64,000 bases of DNA from NCBI GenBank assembly GCA_015179045.1, contig WHUZ01000025.1, positions 186,001 through 250,000 of the forward strand, in the 5' to 3' direction. The notes below the pieces were generated by a model. That model saw nothing but the letters and a program-made list of their open reading frames with translations. It did not search any database and was not told the origin of the DNA. Positions 1 to 10,091 of this stretch are shown here, piece by piece. Every line of letters starts with the position of its first letter. The stretch's first letter is position 1. The stretch is from Kalaharituber pfeilii (Eukaryota > Ascomycota > Pezizomycetes > Pezizales > Pezizaceae). The translations under genes and the position numbers were made by a program.

Positions 1-44
1 TGTACAGAAAGTCTATATACATATGGTATCACCTCACGTGCTGG

Positions 45-995
45 GGGGGAGAGAATGTAGTATGGGGTAGGGTGGGGGAGGTCTTGGTTGGGGGAGTATA
101 TGCCAACGGAGGGTGGAGGGAGGAGGAGTTTGAAGGGTGGGTGGAGGAGGTGACGAGGGTGGAGGGGAGATGCATAATCATGGGAGACTGGAATGCGCAC
201 AGCCCAATGTGGAGTTTAAAAGGAACTGGGGAGAACGGAAAGGGTAGGAGACTGAGGGAGAGAATGGAGGAGGCCGGCTTTGCCTTGAAGGGAGAAAGGG
301 TAGGTACGTGGAGGAGAGAAGTGGAAGGCAGGGTGCGAGAATCGAGAATAGACTTGGTGTGGGTAAGAGGGGTAGAGGGGGTGCAGGTAGAGCTGTGGGA
401 AGGGGGCTCAGACCATTCAGGTCTGGTAGTGGAGTGGGAGGAGGAGGAGAAGGGAGGGAGAAAGATGGAAGAGAGGGTGAGAATTGATTGGGGAAGGGTG
501 GAGGAGGAGGTCGAGGGGTGGGGTGGAGAATGGGGAGACGAAGAGAAGAAGTGGCTAGAAAGGGTAGGAGAGGGGAGCGGGTATGAGAGACTAAAACGAT
601 GGAAGGAGTCTCTAGAGAAGAAAGTAAGGGTAGGAGGGAGGAGTAAAAGGTGGTGGACGGAAGTCAATAGGCTGGCGCGAGGGGGGGTGGGAGCGAGGGC
701 GAGGTTAACAGAGAAAGAGAGAGTGAGGGGGTGGAAGGCGGCGGTACAGAAGCTGAAATGGAAGATCCGAGAGGAGAAGAAGAGGTGCTGGAGGGACTTC
801 GTGGAGGAGGAGGGGCACAGTGACCCATGGAGAGTGGTGAGGGTAGCGAAGGACCCTTTCGGAGGTAAGGAGAGAATGGGAGCGCTGGTAGATGAGGAGG
901 GAAGAGATTTGAAAGAGAACGAGGAGAAGGTGAGGGCATTGATGAGAAGGAATTTTGAGTGGAGGGAGAGTGGAGAAGATGAGGGAAAGAGGTAG
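45..995 (+). pseudogene. LINE ORF2 fragment: AP-type endonuclease, C-terminal part
   Basis: Encodes the last two thirds of an exonuclease-endonuclease-phosphatase (APE-like) domain. Visible motifs are GDWNAHSPMW (about residues 38-47 counted from 72), SRIDLVWV and SDHSGLVVEW, the last holding the catalytic Asp-His pair. A basic, coiled linker follows and then a stop at 993. The N-terminal catalytic Asn and Glu are missing because of the 5' truncation. The next piece of ORF2 continues in another frame, so the copy is dead. Confidence 0.9.
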
Positions 996-1042
996 GAGGG
1001 GACGGGAGGGTAGGGGAGATAGATGAGAAGGAGAGAGGAAGG

Positions 1043-1450
1043 GTGGAGAAGGAAGTAAGGGCCGCGTTACAGGGCACCAAGAATAACTCGGCTCCAGGAC
1101 CGGACGGAATCGGGTACCGGCTAATCAAGGCGGCCTTGAGGACACCTATAGGTGATGCGCTGGTGAGGGAGATCACTGAGAATTGGATTCGAAACGAGAT
1201 TCCGAAGGAGTGGAAGGAGATGCGGGTGGTCATGATACCCAAGCCGGGGAAGGATATCAAGACCACGAAAGCATGGAGGCCTATTAACCTGATCAACTGC
1301 ATTGGGAAAATTGGGGAGAAGGTGATGGCTAACAGGCTGCAGAAAGAAGACCGACTTTTCCATAGGCTTCAGTTGGGAGCTCGGAAAGGAAGGAATGCTA
1401 CTCAAGCAATGGCAAGGGCAGTGACAAAGGTACAGAGGTGCCTGCATAGG
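1043..1450 (+). pseudogene. LINE ORF2 fragment: reverse transcriptase fingers
   Basis: Translation shows the RT entry block NNSAPGPDGIGYRLIK, then VVMIPKPGKD and AWRPINLINCIGKI, typical of Tad/Jockey-type LINE reverse transcriptases. The domain stops after the LGARKGRNATQ motif. No palm segment with the catalytic (Y/F)xDD is present, so the deletion removed the active site. Frame 2, whereas the upstream endonuclease is in frame 3. Confidence 0.9.
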
Positions 1451-1464
1451 GGAGGAAGAGCAGC

Positions 1465-2049
1465 ATGGGTGACAAAGCTGCTGTCATGGCGATTCAGAAG
1501 GCAGGCAAGGAGGGAAAGGGAAAGACCGAGGATGTGAGAAGGGTGGTGGACGCAGTAGCGAGGAGGAAGAACAAGGGAGGAGATGCGAAACTGATGTGGG
1601 TCAAGGCTCACATCGGAATCGCAGGAAATGAGAAGGCAGATGAGTGGGCAAAGAAGGGGACGGTGATGCAGGGGAAGGGGGTGGCCACCGGAAGTGGGTT
1701 GCGCCAGAGGGTGAAGGCGTGGAGGAAGGAGAAGAGAGAAGTGGAGGGCTTTGGAAAGGGAAAGGTCATGGAGTGGAATAGGACAGCGGTGTCCAACTTC
1801 ACTGCCATGCGCCTGGAGAGAGGAAGATGCGGGGTGTGGTTGAAGAGGATGGGAGCGGCGGAATGGGAGAAGTGCAGCTGCGGGGAGGTCCAGACGGGGG
1901 AGCACCTAGCCTTCCGGTGCAGTCAGCAGAGGTTTCGCCCAGAAGGCTTCAGAGAATGGGGGGATGTGGAGAAGAACTGGAAAAGGACGGCAGAGAATGG
2001 GGAGGAGTGGGATAAGTTGGAAAGTTTCTTTTCCGGGATCAAGTTTTAG
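1465..2049 (+). pseudogene. LINE ORF2 fragment: end of RNase H and zinc-knuckle tail
   Basis: Starts within an RNase H domain (GDKAAVMAI, equivalent to the SD-x-KAAV strand) and keeps the last catalytic segment WVKAHIGIAGNEKADEWAKKG. A C-terminal region with a Cys-Cys-His-Cys knuckle (CSCG, then H and C) follows, as usual for fungal LINE ORF2 ends. The genuine stop is at 2047-2049. The junction with the RT fragment near 1450-1465 marks an internal deletion. Confidence 0.88.
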
Positions 2050-2211
2050 GAGCGCGCCGTGCGATAAGTTTCGTTCCGGTTTTGCGAAGGTGTGGAGGGT
2101 TTTTAGTGCGCCGCACGATTTGCCGACCCGGGAGAAAGTTTGCGGGTTGCGAGGGTGTGGAGGAAACTGCGAAGGTGTGGAGAAGAGGGGAGGGGGAGAG
2201 GGGGAGATATA

Positions 2212-2887
2212 CAGTCTACCCTTGCTATAACGAAACTCGCTATAGCGAAAACCTTGCTATACCGAAAATTGAACGGAGCCATTATTCCGTTCGCACTCAT
2301 ACAGCTCCTGCTATAACGAAAATCCACCAAATAACGAAACGAAAATTAGACTGAGTGAAAGTTATTTCTGTCTACATACAAATAATTCTTGCTATAACGA
2401 AAAATGGCTAGTGGGATGCATGACTAATCAAGAACCACCCAATTGCACAACTAGAAACTCTCTAAGTAGTTATCATAGTTCTGGCCCAATTCCACAAAAA
2501 ATGGTGTGCTTGGATTGTACCGGATTCATTGTCGAACTGCATCTAGGGTTTCTTTTGTTTTTGCAGCTCCAGTCTTCTTTTTGCATAGTTGCTGCTTTAT
2601 AGGTAATTTTGCTTCAACAACATGATTGATTTTTGCATCTGCATAGTACCTGATCAATACGTCTGTACTCTCAATTTTGTACTCTCATTTTTTCCTACTC
2701 CGGTTATTTCCATAAGGAGGAAATCACAGAGTTAAAATCTGTTGCCATAAATTCCTCAAGTACTTGGGCTTCTAAATTCAGCTGCCAAGGACATGACTAA
2801 TCTTGCCACAATATTCTATAACGAAACCTTGCTATAACGAAAAAAAAGTGCCAGATTTTTCATTTTCGTTATAGCAAGGTTAGACTG
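2212..2887. mobile_element. Non-autonomous Tc1/mariner-pogo type MITE (676 bp)
   Basis: Terminal inverted repeats of about 24 bp beginning CAGTCTAMCCTTGCTATAAC, flanked by the dinucleotide TA at 2210-2211 and 2888-2889. The motif CTTGCTATAACGAAA recurs internally in both orientations (near 2310, 2388 and 2826), forming subterminal repeats. No transposase frame is present. The related LINE copy at 14634-15087 has the uninterrupted site at about 14831-14836, with a single TA, which confirms insertion with TA duplication. Confidence 0.93.
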
Positions 2888-2979
2888 TATAGTGGAGCCT
2901 CCCTGAGGCAGAAACCGGAAGGACCGTCCGGAGGTTTCGTGCTAGAAGTAGATATGATAGAAATTTCTTTGTTTGTTTA

Positions 2980-3782
2980 TGGTGCCGGAAGTTAAAAGCG
3001 GACATGAAAATTGCGATACAACCAACCCAACGTAAAACCTATCAACAACCACAACATGACATGAATTAAGGTAGAAATTAGTCTCTGGTTACGAGACTAG
3101 GTAGAAATATCAAAAATCGATAGTATTTGAGACGCTCTATCACTCTATGATTTTTTCATGGCGAAATCTTTATTCGTTGTAAAACTGATAAGGTTCAAAG
3201 TTTTTTACTTTGTTAGGAAATCTACCAGATGTTACATGCCAAGCCTCATACAAAAATGGATTAGTCATCAAAGGGGCTCCCCCTCTCGCACCTGCCTGTG
3301 GCTCTAATATACATGATTTTCAAAGGCCTCTGTACCATATTGATGGCCATCTTTATATGCCTGCATAATACGGAGGCACTTATTATAATAACGCCAAATA
3401 GAGATATCTGAAATAGAAAAAAGAGTCTTGGGTATAGTTTCTCGTAAACCTGCTAAAGAATACTTATAGTTCTCACGAGTAGATTTTTTTGCTGCACCCC
3501 AAAATAGCTCTATAAAATTCATTTCACAATGAAATCGAGGGTAAAATAAAACAATATGTCCGTGTGCCTCAATCATTTCTTGTAACTTACCCTTTTACTT
3601 TCTGAAATCTCACTCATTTGCTAGTAAACGACATGCACAGTAGATTGCGACCGTGTAAGCGACCGTCAGGGGCTGAAAGTGCGATTGCTCACAATTCTTA
3701 CCAGCAAATTGACACATATGGTGCTGCTTACTAATGCGGGCTGGCAATGTTACAATATGTCCGCTTTTAACTTCCGGCACCA
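2980..3782 (-). mobile_element. Tc1/mariner-superfamily DNA transposon remnant (803 bp)
   Basis: Perfect 26-bp terminal inverted repeats beginning TGGTGCCGGAAGTTAAAAGC, flanked by TA at 2978-2979 and 3783-3784. It sits in the 3' UTR of the LINE, only 90 bp from the MITE at 2212-2887. A fragment of DDE transposase lies on the minus strand. The interior is otherwise degraded, so this is a defective copy. Confidence 0.9.
3304..3576 (-). pseudogene. DDE transposase C-terminal fragment
   Basis: 90 codons on the minus strand ending the transposase of the enclosing element. The segment FYPRFHCEMNFIELFWGAAK matches the conserved region of fungal DDE_3-type transposases that carries the final catalytic Glu (N-x-IE-x-FW). 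The N-terminal helix-turn-helix and the first two catalytic Asp residues are absent from any continuous frame, so the protein is a relic. Confidence 0.8.
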
Positions 3783-3784
3783 TA

Positions 3785-3842
3785 ACAACTGTTTAACGGT
3801 TAACAACTGTTTAACTGTTAACAACTGTTTAACTTAACAAGA
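3785..3842. repeat. Short tandem repeat next to the Tc1 insertion
   Basis: Three imperfect copies of an approximately 18-bp unit, TTAACAACTGTTTAAC plus one or two bases, lie between the right end of the Tc1 element and the LINE 3' tail. The unit contains the palindromic core GTTTAAC. It is absent from the other family I copy at 14634-15087, so it arose locally, possibly during repair. Confidence 0.7.
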
Positions 3843-3952
3843 GCCTGTCTCCGGGCTTCGAGGGCTTGCCCAGGGACCCTGCCATGGCTTGGCGCTGCAA
3901 GCATGGTTATGTGATTTAAAAAAAAAAAAAAAAAAAAAACCTCACGTGCTGG

Positions 3953-4493
3953 CCTTATCTCCACGTGCCTTCCATGCCAAGCTTACCTTTACCCATCCGT
4001 CGTCGTCACCACACCCGGCCTCTCGCAACAAATTCCTGTCACGACTGGTCATGTAGGGAACATATCTGTTTAGTGTGCAAATTCTTTCCGGAGAGTCGAA
4101 CAACGCAATGTAAAACCAAGAGAACCCAACATACAACCATAACCACGGTTGGGCGCTGCGGGGTTACCGCTAATTCGGGACATGCTGAATTGATCTTCAT
4201 AACCAGGATGTGTTCGGATCAGTGGTCAACTGTGTGTGCATATTGCACCACATACTTAGATAAATTATGAACAGGTATTGCGGTTTGTGCGACGTGGCAC
4301 ATTTCTGCTTATCATATTAATCTCAAGCATCCCGCCCCCCCCCCCCCCTCCCTCCTCCTATCATTCAGAATATTTAAATTTAGGTACATCAGAGATTGTG
4401 GCAGCCTGGCTATTTATGACAGTGGCCTCCCGCGCACTTTCACCAAACAGTTTTATGAGACTACTTATAGTTACCTCTTACTATTACAGATAT
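3953..4493. other. Unassigned stretch between LINE and Hsp70-like gene
   Basis: No convincing gene. It holds a run of about 15 C at 4333-4347 and short open frames without recognisable domains. The missing first exon and promoter of the Hsp70-like gene are expected here. Confidence 0.5.
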
Positions 4494-7131
4494 CCGCTTC
4501 CTCAAAGAAATCGAAGCGCAAACAGGCAGCATTCAAGGCAAATAACAAGGCAAGACACACGAATGCCCCAGCGGGGACCACATCTACATCGGTTCCAACA
4601 GGGATGCATCCTCAGAACGCAGTCATCTTGGCGATTGAGTTGGGAACCACATTCTCTGCTGCAGCTTGGGTATTATGCACTCCCATCTTCCTACTTGGCG
4701 GTAAGAGCTAGTATTGATCTATGAGCATTCCAGCACGATACAGCCAGTGGGAAAACGTATTGTATTCGTCATTGGCCGAACCAGGTGCGCTTTCTTCTTC
4801 CTCGCCTCTCCTCCACCTAATTCCTCCAACTCACTTTTATAGAGCCAATCATCAGAAAAAGTCCCGACCGCCCTTAGCTACACTAGTAAGGGTACCTGCC
4901 AATGGGGCCATCTGCGGAGCACCGCCAATCCCCTCAAATTTTTTATGCTCCTCCTAAATGAGGGTGGCTACATGAGCTCTGCAGATCTCCTCCAGCAGCT
5001 GGAAACAGAGAGGCTCACGGGGTACTCTGGAGATAACACTACTGGCCTTGCTATCCTGAGGTCAATGACTCAGATGATCCCAGAGGGAAAGAAGCCGGCT
5101 GATTTGGCAGCGGATTATTTGCGCGAGTTGTATAAATATGTAGTAGAGAGATTATCGGAGGCAAATCCCACATTGAAGGATAACTTAGAGAGTGAGGGAG
5201 GAGTGTCAATAAAGTGCTGCCTAACGGTGCCAGTGGTAAGAGACGATAGATGGCCTGGGAGAGGGACTGGTTGCTGATTATATTCTGACAGATTTTTGAT
5301 GATAAGGGAAAGGAGATGATCAAGCAGGCAGCGATAGATGCGGGCATTGCGGAGAAACACATTTATATGATCTCTGAGCTGGAGGCTGCAGCGATGCACT
5401 GTCTAACTGACTTGAATGAAACGAAGGGGTCTTTGAAGGTTTGTTCGGTCATCAGAGATATCTGTCACTGGAAGGACTGTGATACTCACTCCACAAACAT
5501 TGAAAGGTTGGTGACATCTACATGATTGTAGATTGTGGTGGTAGGACCGTGGTACGTTGCCTATTTAATCCCTCAAGTGTAAAATGTATAGACATTATTG
5601 ACCAATGTGCATCCACAGGATTTGATGTCTTATCAAGTCACCTCTACTGAGCCCCTTCGAGTTAATGAGTGCACTCGGGGCACTGGGGGCCTCTATGGTT
5701 CCACACTCCTCAATCGAGAATTCGAAGCCCTGGTAATCCACCGAATCGGGAAGGAGTAAGTCATCTCAGCAACCCTAGGATTGGAGCTCCTCCTATTGAC
5801 CACCTCAACCCCAATAGTGCCTTCGACCAAATGGATGATGAGGACCGCCAAGTGATGCGCAAAGATTTCGAGACAGAAATCAAGCCAAAATTTGTCCCCG
5901 ATCATGATGATAATGATGATGATGATGATGATGATGTTGTTGTGACATGCGCACTACCAGGCGTGCCTGATAACCCTAAAAGGGGTGTGTGGAAAAAGAA
6001 AATTACATTTACGACTAAGGAGGTGAAGGGAATTTTTGAGCCCACATTTACGAAGATTGCGGAAATGGTGCAGAAGCAGGTCATAGCGGTACAGGAGACG
6101 GGTAGAAAGAATGTGGATGTATGTACTTGGGCTTCTTATGTCATAAGGATGGCTTTAGGAACTGATAATAATTATGCTAAGGGAATTATCTTGGTCGGCG
6201 AATTCGGTTCTTCGACGTATCTGGCAAATTGGCTCAAGGCCAATGTACGTAACAAGGACGGCACCGAGATAAAACTAATCAGGCCTTTGGCCTCGTAAGC
6301 ATGACCTCTCTGATTGATTTATACAACTAATGCAACACGGCAACTTCGAATTCATGACATGAATATGGCTAACCTGTCAACTCACCAGAGCCCTCGCGGT
6401 CGTTCTTGGCGCTGTCAGTCTAGGTGTCCAGATGCATCTTTCCGGCGAGACCTCCTGGAGGGGCATTGCGAGCTGCCGCAGAGCTCGGTACAACTACGGC
6501 ATTAGTATAGCAGAGCCATTCCGTTTCGGTTTCCACCCCGCCAACAAGCTAGTCATGGACCCTTTCTTGGGGACCCTGATGTGTATAGATCATATGAACT
6601 GGTTCATTCGAAGGGTATGTACGTTACTACTACTTATTTGCTGTTCCTAGCTGACAGAGGCTGAAAGGGCGAGGACATACGCCAAGGTGTCGGCATCTCC
6701 GTCGACTTGGGCTGCCGCTGCCCAATCGGCGACTCCGAAGAAGTGCAAAAAGAGCAGCTAGTTTTCGAACGTACAATCTATGTCAGTGCAGAAGACACGG
6801 CCCCCATGGACAGGGAGCATCCAAGTATGTATTAGCAGAGGATGATCTTATGCTACGTGCTCACTCTGCATTAGGTGTGCGCAAACTCCTCACGTACAAG
6901 ATTGACCTCAATGGAGTCCCACGAAGGTACTTCATCAAGAGACGAGGCGTGAGGGATATCGAGTTCTGGGATATCCCTGTCACCATTCTTGTAAAATTAG
7001 AGTCGGCAGGCTTGACCTTCACGTCTCTACTCGGGGGGGAGTCATTTGGTCATGGGAAAATCCTGTATGAGCATGAGGAACCTACTGTGTATACACAAGA
7101 GATGCATATCGGAGGGAGGTGGTGGAGGTAG
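4494..7131 (+). CDS. Hsp70-like actin-fold ATPase family protein (10 exons, 5' end unresolved)
   Basis: Reading through nine GT-AG introns gives one open frame of about 688 codons. Exons: 4494-4669, 4734-4784, 4843-5235, 5292-5438, 5507-5551, 5619-5755, 5818-6294, 6389-6614, 6668-6824 and 6875-7131; all phases agree. Landmarks of the fungal Hsp70-like family are ELGTTFS (phosphate loop 1), VPTALSY, KKPADLAADYLRELYKY, IDAGIAEKHIYMISE, VDCGGRTVDLMSY (loop 2), GTGGLYGSTLLNREFE and RYNYGISIAEPF. The nucleotide-site motifs are altered: usual Asp to Glu in loop 1, GGGT to GGRT, EPEAAA to ELEAAA, and GGFGSS to GEFGSS. A GAT microsatellite in exon 7 encodes a poly-Asp run. The start codon lies upstream of a splice site I could not place. 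An intact but catalytically altered paralogue, or an early pseudogene. Confidence 0.78.
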
Positions 7132-7212
7132 AACTAGAGAGCATACAAACCATCAAGGACATTTATAATGGTCGAAGGAATATCAAGGGGCAGTTGAACT
7201 AAAACACTGCCT

Positions 7213-7440
7213 GTGCTGTGCTGCGTCTCTATCTTAGCTCACCCAATATATGATAGGCCATTCATACTATACACTGATGCCTCAGCAGATCCCTTTGCAG
7301 CCATTGTGAGATTATGTGAGATTGATGAAGAAGAGGGTCTTCAGAACTTAGGATTTGAAGAGATGGACAATGGCAAAGGGACGGGGTCTAATCTAGAAAT
7401 GAAGATAAGAAGACAGATGAATAGAAAAGAGAACTAAGTA
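7213..7440 (+). pseudogene. Ty3/gypsy RT-RNase H junction fragment
   Basis: The segment ILAHPIYDRPFILYTDASAD is the boundary between RT thumb and RNase H of chromoviral-type Ty3/gypsy polyproteins (consensus F-x-L-x-TDAS). Homology fades after about 40 residues. The companion integrase fragment at 8340-8582 lies in the same orientation beyond a LINE insertion, so both probably come from one decayed element. Confidence 0.8.
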
Positions 7441-7469
7441 GTGACAGATAATAACAACAATCAGTTTGA

Positions 7470-8085
7470 ATTTTTTCTTTTTTTAAATATCATTACTCGC
7501 TTGCCTCCCTATGGGCTATGGCGAGATTATGTACATAGGAGATAGTTGGGAAATAGGGTAGGAGAAACAAGGGAAAATTGAAATGAAATGTGGGAAGGGT
7601 AAAAGAGTGGTAAGTATGGAGAAGTCCATCGTCCCGCCCAGTCCAACAGTTCCTTCAGCGTGTCCTTGTCCTTCCCATTTCCCTTCAGGTTTTTTTTTTT
7701 TTTTTTTTTTGTCACATGACCCCGCTTGCACCTGTTCGCCATGGCAGGGCTCCTTCGGGGGTCGCAGCAGGTCGCCCTTGCCTCCGGGGCATTTCGTCTT
7801 CCATACCTTACAGCGTTCGAGTACGTGTGTTGAGGTCTCCTCTTCCTGCCCGCACCATCTGCACTCTGGGCCATCCTACTTGCCCAGCTCGTGCTTCCAT
7901 CGCCTTAGGCCTTTGCCCCCCAAAATTCCTGCTACGGTCGATACCCTGTGTCCCAGTCGCTGTAATGGTCTATAGCTGATTTCCAATCTGTTCCGTTCCG
8001 TGGCTCTCCACGATCTTGCTTGTTGTCGCATGCCGGCTTCGGTGACTATCTCGTCTTAGTACTGTAGGAAGGCGCCAGTTTTGGC
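7470..8085 (-). mobile_element. LINE (family II) 3' fragment inserted in the gypsy remnant
   Basis: Minus-strand LINE end: poly-T at about 7470-7487, then the family II hairpin tail, then the last part of ORF2 in reverse. Translation gives DEIVTEAGMRQQARSWRATE and a CRWCG...H...C zinc knuckle (CRWCGQEEETSTHVLERC), followed by LKELLDWAGR. An imperfect TSD is visible (ATCAGTTTGAA before, ATCAGGTTGGAA after). The knuckle region is split by a family I tail insertion at 7690-7750. Confidence 0.82.
7690..7750 (-). mobile_element. Ultrashort LINE family I tail insertion
   Basis: Poly-T followed by the family I 3' hairpin (reverse of GCCATGGC...CAAGCGGGGTCATGTGAC) placed inside the ORF2 end of a family II LINE. 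Flanks CCCGAAGGA and CCTGAAGGGA on the minus strand look like an imperfect TSD. Only about 40 bp of element sequence plus poly-A were copied. Confidence 0.75.
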
Positions 8086-8339
8086 TGCCAATCAGGTTGG
8101 AAACGGGATGGTTGATATTGAGATTCGGGTTGGAAAGAAGGTATAGAAGAAAGGAACAAAAGGGTGGCCGATATTGACACCTAGGGCAAAGAAGAAAGGA
8201 GCAAAAGAATAGCTAATGGTGACATTCAAAATAGAAAAGAACGGAACAAAAGATTGGCTGATATTGACACTGAGATTGGGGTACATCACATGTGAGGGCA
8301 TGACAAAAAAGCTCTAACCTATGTTGGAAAACAACTCAC
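8086..8339 (+). repeat. Diverged tandem repeats in the gypsy remnant
   Basis: Two to three copies of a roughly 60-bp unit containing AAAGAAGAAAGGARCAAAAG and a GATATTGACAC-like segment. No coding capacity in a single frame. It is part of the gypsy remnant or its filler DNA. Confidence 0.5.
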
Positions 8340-8582
8340 CTTCCATGAGGGAGTGTGTATAGAAAAGGTCCTGATCCTGATAATATATTTGAAAAGCTGG
8401 CACAGTTATCAGAAGGCGAAAAGATTGACGGCTTCAGACTGGAAAAGGACGACTCTCTTTCATTTGATTCAAACAATAGCCGGAAGACCTATTTGCCAGA
8501 AGATATGTTGAAAGAGGTATTGGCACTGGCCTATGATGCGCTAGGCCACTTTGGAAGGAGAAAGGCATTGAGAAAGTGGTGA
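8340..8582 (+). pseudogene. Ty3/gypsy integrase zinc-binding fragment
   Basis: The translated segment RKTYLPEDMLKEVLALAYDA followed by LGHFGRRKAL matches the N-terminal H2C2 zinc-binding region of Ty3/gypsy integrases (consensus L-x-HD-x-GHFG-x-x-KT). The Cys pair and catalytic core are missing because a LINE tail and another LINE fragment follow directly. Confidence 0.78.
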
Positions 8583-8639
8583 TTTTTTTTTTTTTTTTTT
8601 TTTTTTTTAATCACATAACCCCACTTGGCCATGGCAGGG
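8583..8639 (-). mobile_element. Ultrashort LINE family I tail insertion with perfect TSD
   Basis: 57-bp insertion made of poly-T plus about 31 bp of the family I 3' tail (reverse of CCATGGCC...GGGGTTATGTGATT). It is flanked by a perfect 14-bp TSD, TGAGAAAGTGGTGA, at 8569-8582 and 8640-8653. It shows that the 3' hairpin and poly-A alone suffice for a completed insertion. Confidence 0.93.
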
Positions 8640-8653
8640 TGAGAAAGTGGTGA

Positions 8654-8812
8654 AAACATCTTACAGACCCAAGCCGGCTACAAAAATCACGGCGAATGCC
8701 CTCAGGGCTAGGGAGAGAGGAAGGCTGGGCCTGAATCACAGACCGTTACAACGATTAGAGTGGCAGGTGGGCCCCCTGACGGGACTGTTAGGGAGGAAAG
8801 GCCTGAGGGCCT

Positions 8813-8855
<43 letters not shown>

Positions 8856-9453
8856 CATTAATCGCATGCCGCCCTATGGGCTATGGCAATGTTTTAGTTA
8901 CATGTAAGGGAATAATTTGAGATGAGGAAAGATAACTTGAAATAACAGCAAGTCGGTTGGAAAATAGAAAGACGGCTAAGAAATTGGGATGAGTAAAGTA
9001 AAAGTCCTGTCTCTAGTCTCGACCTGCCCATTCTAGTAGCTCCACCAGTTTGTCTCTGTCATTGTCTCCGCTCTTGGGGGGTGTTCTTAGGTCTTTTTCT
9101 CCTCCCGGCCATTTCCGTTTCCAAACTTCGCATTCTGTCAGGACGTGGGCGGTGGTCTCCAGACTTTTCCCGCACCATCGGCACTCCGGGCTATCCGCCT
9201 TTCCGATCTGGTGTCTCCAATGTCGCAGTCCCTTATTGCCTAGGATCCCTGTGACTCTGGTTCCCAGGCGAGGGCCTGGAGGCACAAGATAGGTGAAGTA
9301 GACAGCCCGGCGTGCAGGTAGTGTGGGGGGCAGAGGAGACGAGGAAACATCTACAGCAGATGTCGGGTATAGAGAAGGAGATAGCCAGGTAGCGGGAGGC
9401 GATAAAGGCCCCCCCCCAAGGTGGAGGAGTGGGAAGGAGGCCCGGTGACTAGC
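8654..9453 (+). mobile_element. LINE (family II) ORF2 end, plus strand, split by another LINE
   Basis: 8654-8815 encodes NALRARERGRLGLNHRPLQR and RKGLRAW. The frame resumes at 9281 with RHKIGEVDSPACRYCG, the C-terminal region and zinc knuckle of a LINE ORF2. The minus-strand LINE at 8816-9269 interrupts this reading frame exactly, with an 11-bp TSD. The 3' end is replaced by a family I tail at 9454. Confidence 0.85.
8816..9269 (-). mobile_element. LINE (family II) 3' end inserted in an opposite-strand LINE
   Basis: Poly-T, family II hairpin tail and 3' UTR, then the C-terminal ORF2 codons in reverse (GILGNKGLRHWRHQIGKADS, CRWCGKSLETTAHVLTECEVW, LVELLEWAGRD). TSD GAGGGCCTGGA at 8805-8815 and 9270-9280 is perfect. 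The zinc knuckle C-x2-C-x8-H-x4-C is intact, but the copy holds only about the last 90 codons of ORF2. Confidence 0.93.
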
Positions 9454-9517
9454 TTTTTTTTTTTTTTTTTTTTTGGTTCACATAACCCCGCTTACAAGCT
9501 ACAAGCCTATGGCAGGG
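9454..9517 (-). mobile_element. Ultrashort LINE family I tail insertion
   Basis: Poly-T followed by the reverse of the family I tail, ending at GGCAGGG. No clear TSD could be read, so its boundary is approximate. Confidence 0.7.
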
Positions 9518-9564
9518 AAGAACATCGGCTCGCTTTACACCCACGTATTTTCAAATTGACGACA

Positions 9565-9657
9565 ATGTCCGCATCACTCCTACGCATCCCTGAAATCATT
9601 GCTGCTATGCCAGCTACATATTTGAAAAGCCAGAGAAGGGGGAAAGCTATGGGCTAA
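9565..9657 (+). pseudogene. Truncated copy of the small MULE-associated ORF
   Basis: A 30-codon frame starting MSASLLRIPEIIAAMPATYL matches the start of the 197-residue protein encoded in MULE-3 (37133-37726, MSVSLLRARETIAAMPAAYL), then diverges and stops. It lies only 43 bp left of MULE-1. It therefore marks a second, broken copy of the same MULE-linked gene. Function unknown. Confidence 0.7.
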
Positions 9658-9782
9658 ACCCGAGTGCTGCGAGACCCAGACTACAAGCTTATACATTTTC
9701 CGGGATGTCTCCGGACAGTCCTGACTGTCCCGAAGGTTGCATAACTGACTGTCCCATCTTGCATATGGTGCGGCTGAGCTCA

Positions 9783-9854
9783 CTGTCTTGGTGTGGCAGA
9801 CTGTCTTGGTGCGGCAGACTGTCTTGGTGCGGCAGACTGTCTTGGTGCGGCAGA
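9783..9854. repeat. 18-bp tandem repeat, four copies, inside MULE-1
   Basis: Four head-to-tail copies of CTGTCTTGGTGYGGCAGA; the first has T where the others have C. It lies just inside the left inverted repeat. Subterminal arrays of this kind can be transposase-binding sites, but that is inference. Confidence 0.92.
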
Positions 9855-10091
9855 TATTTTCGATGCGGGGTAATCAGTGCGCTTATCATACTGTAACTCT
9901 CCGAACTGGGAAATTTTTCTTTGATAATTCGCACTGTTTTGAGATTTTCATTTTTGCAAGACTCCAACACAATTACAAAGGCTTCACGCACTTTACATCC
10001 CAGATATTTTCCAGCCGATACATATATTCATATAGTACTCACGAGTCCTTATTTAATTTTTCTGCCCTACACTTGCTTTGCGCCCACTAAA

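Larger units (their letters stand above)
45..3939 (+). mobile_element. LINE (Tad-like, family I), 5'-truncated, internally deleted, twice interrupted
   Basis: A non-LTR retrotransposon copy bounded by a perfect 14-bp TSD, ACCTCACGTGCTGG, at 31-44 and 3939-3952, the second copy directly after a poly-A tail. It starts inside the endonuclease domain, so it is 5'-truncated as expected for aborted target-primed reverse transcription. ORF2 is broken: endonuclease (frame 3), RT fingers (frame 2) and the end of RNase H (frame 1). The RT palm and first half of RNase H are deleted near 1450. The 3' UTR is interrupted at 2212-2887 and 2980-3782 by two DNA transposons. The sense strand is strikingly purine-rich. 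A second copy of the same 3' region lies at 14634-15087. Confidence 0.93.

Noticed and set aside
29..667. 212-codon Ser/Pro/Leu-rich minus-strand frame
   Set aside because: Antisense shadow of the purine-rich LINE ORF2 sense strand.
3965..4270. 101-codon frame after the LINE
   Set aside because: No domain and biased composition; it overlaps the likely promoter region of the Hsp70-like gene.
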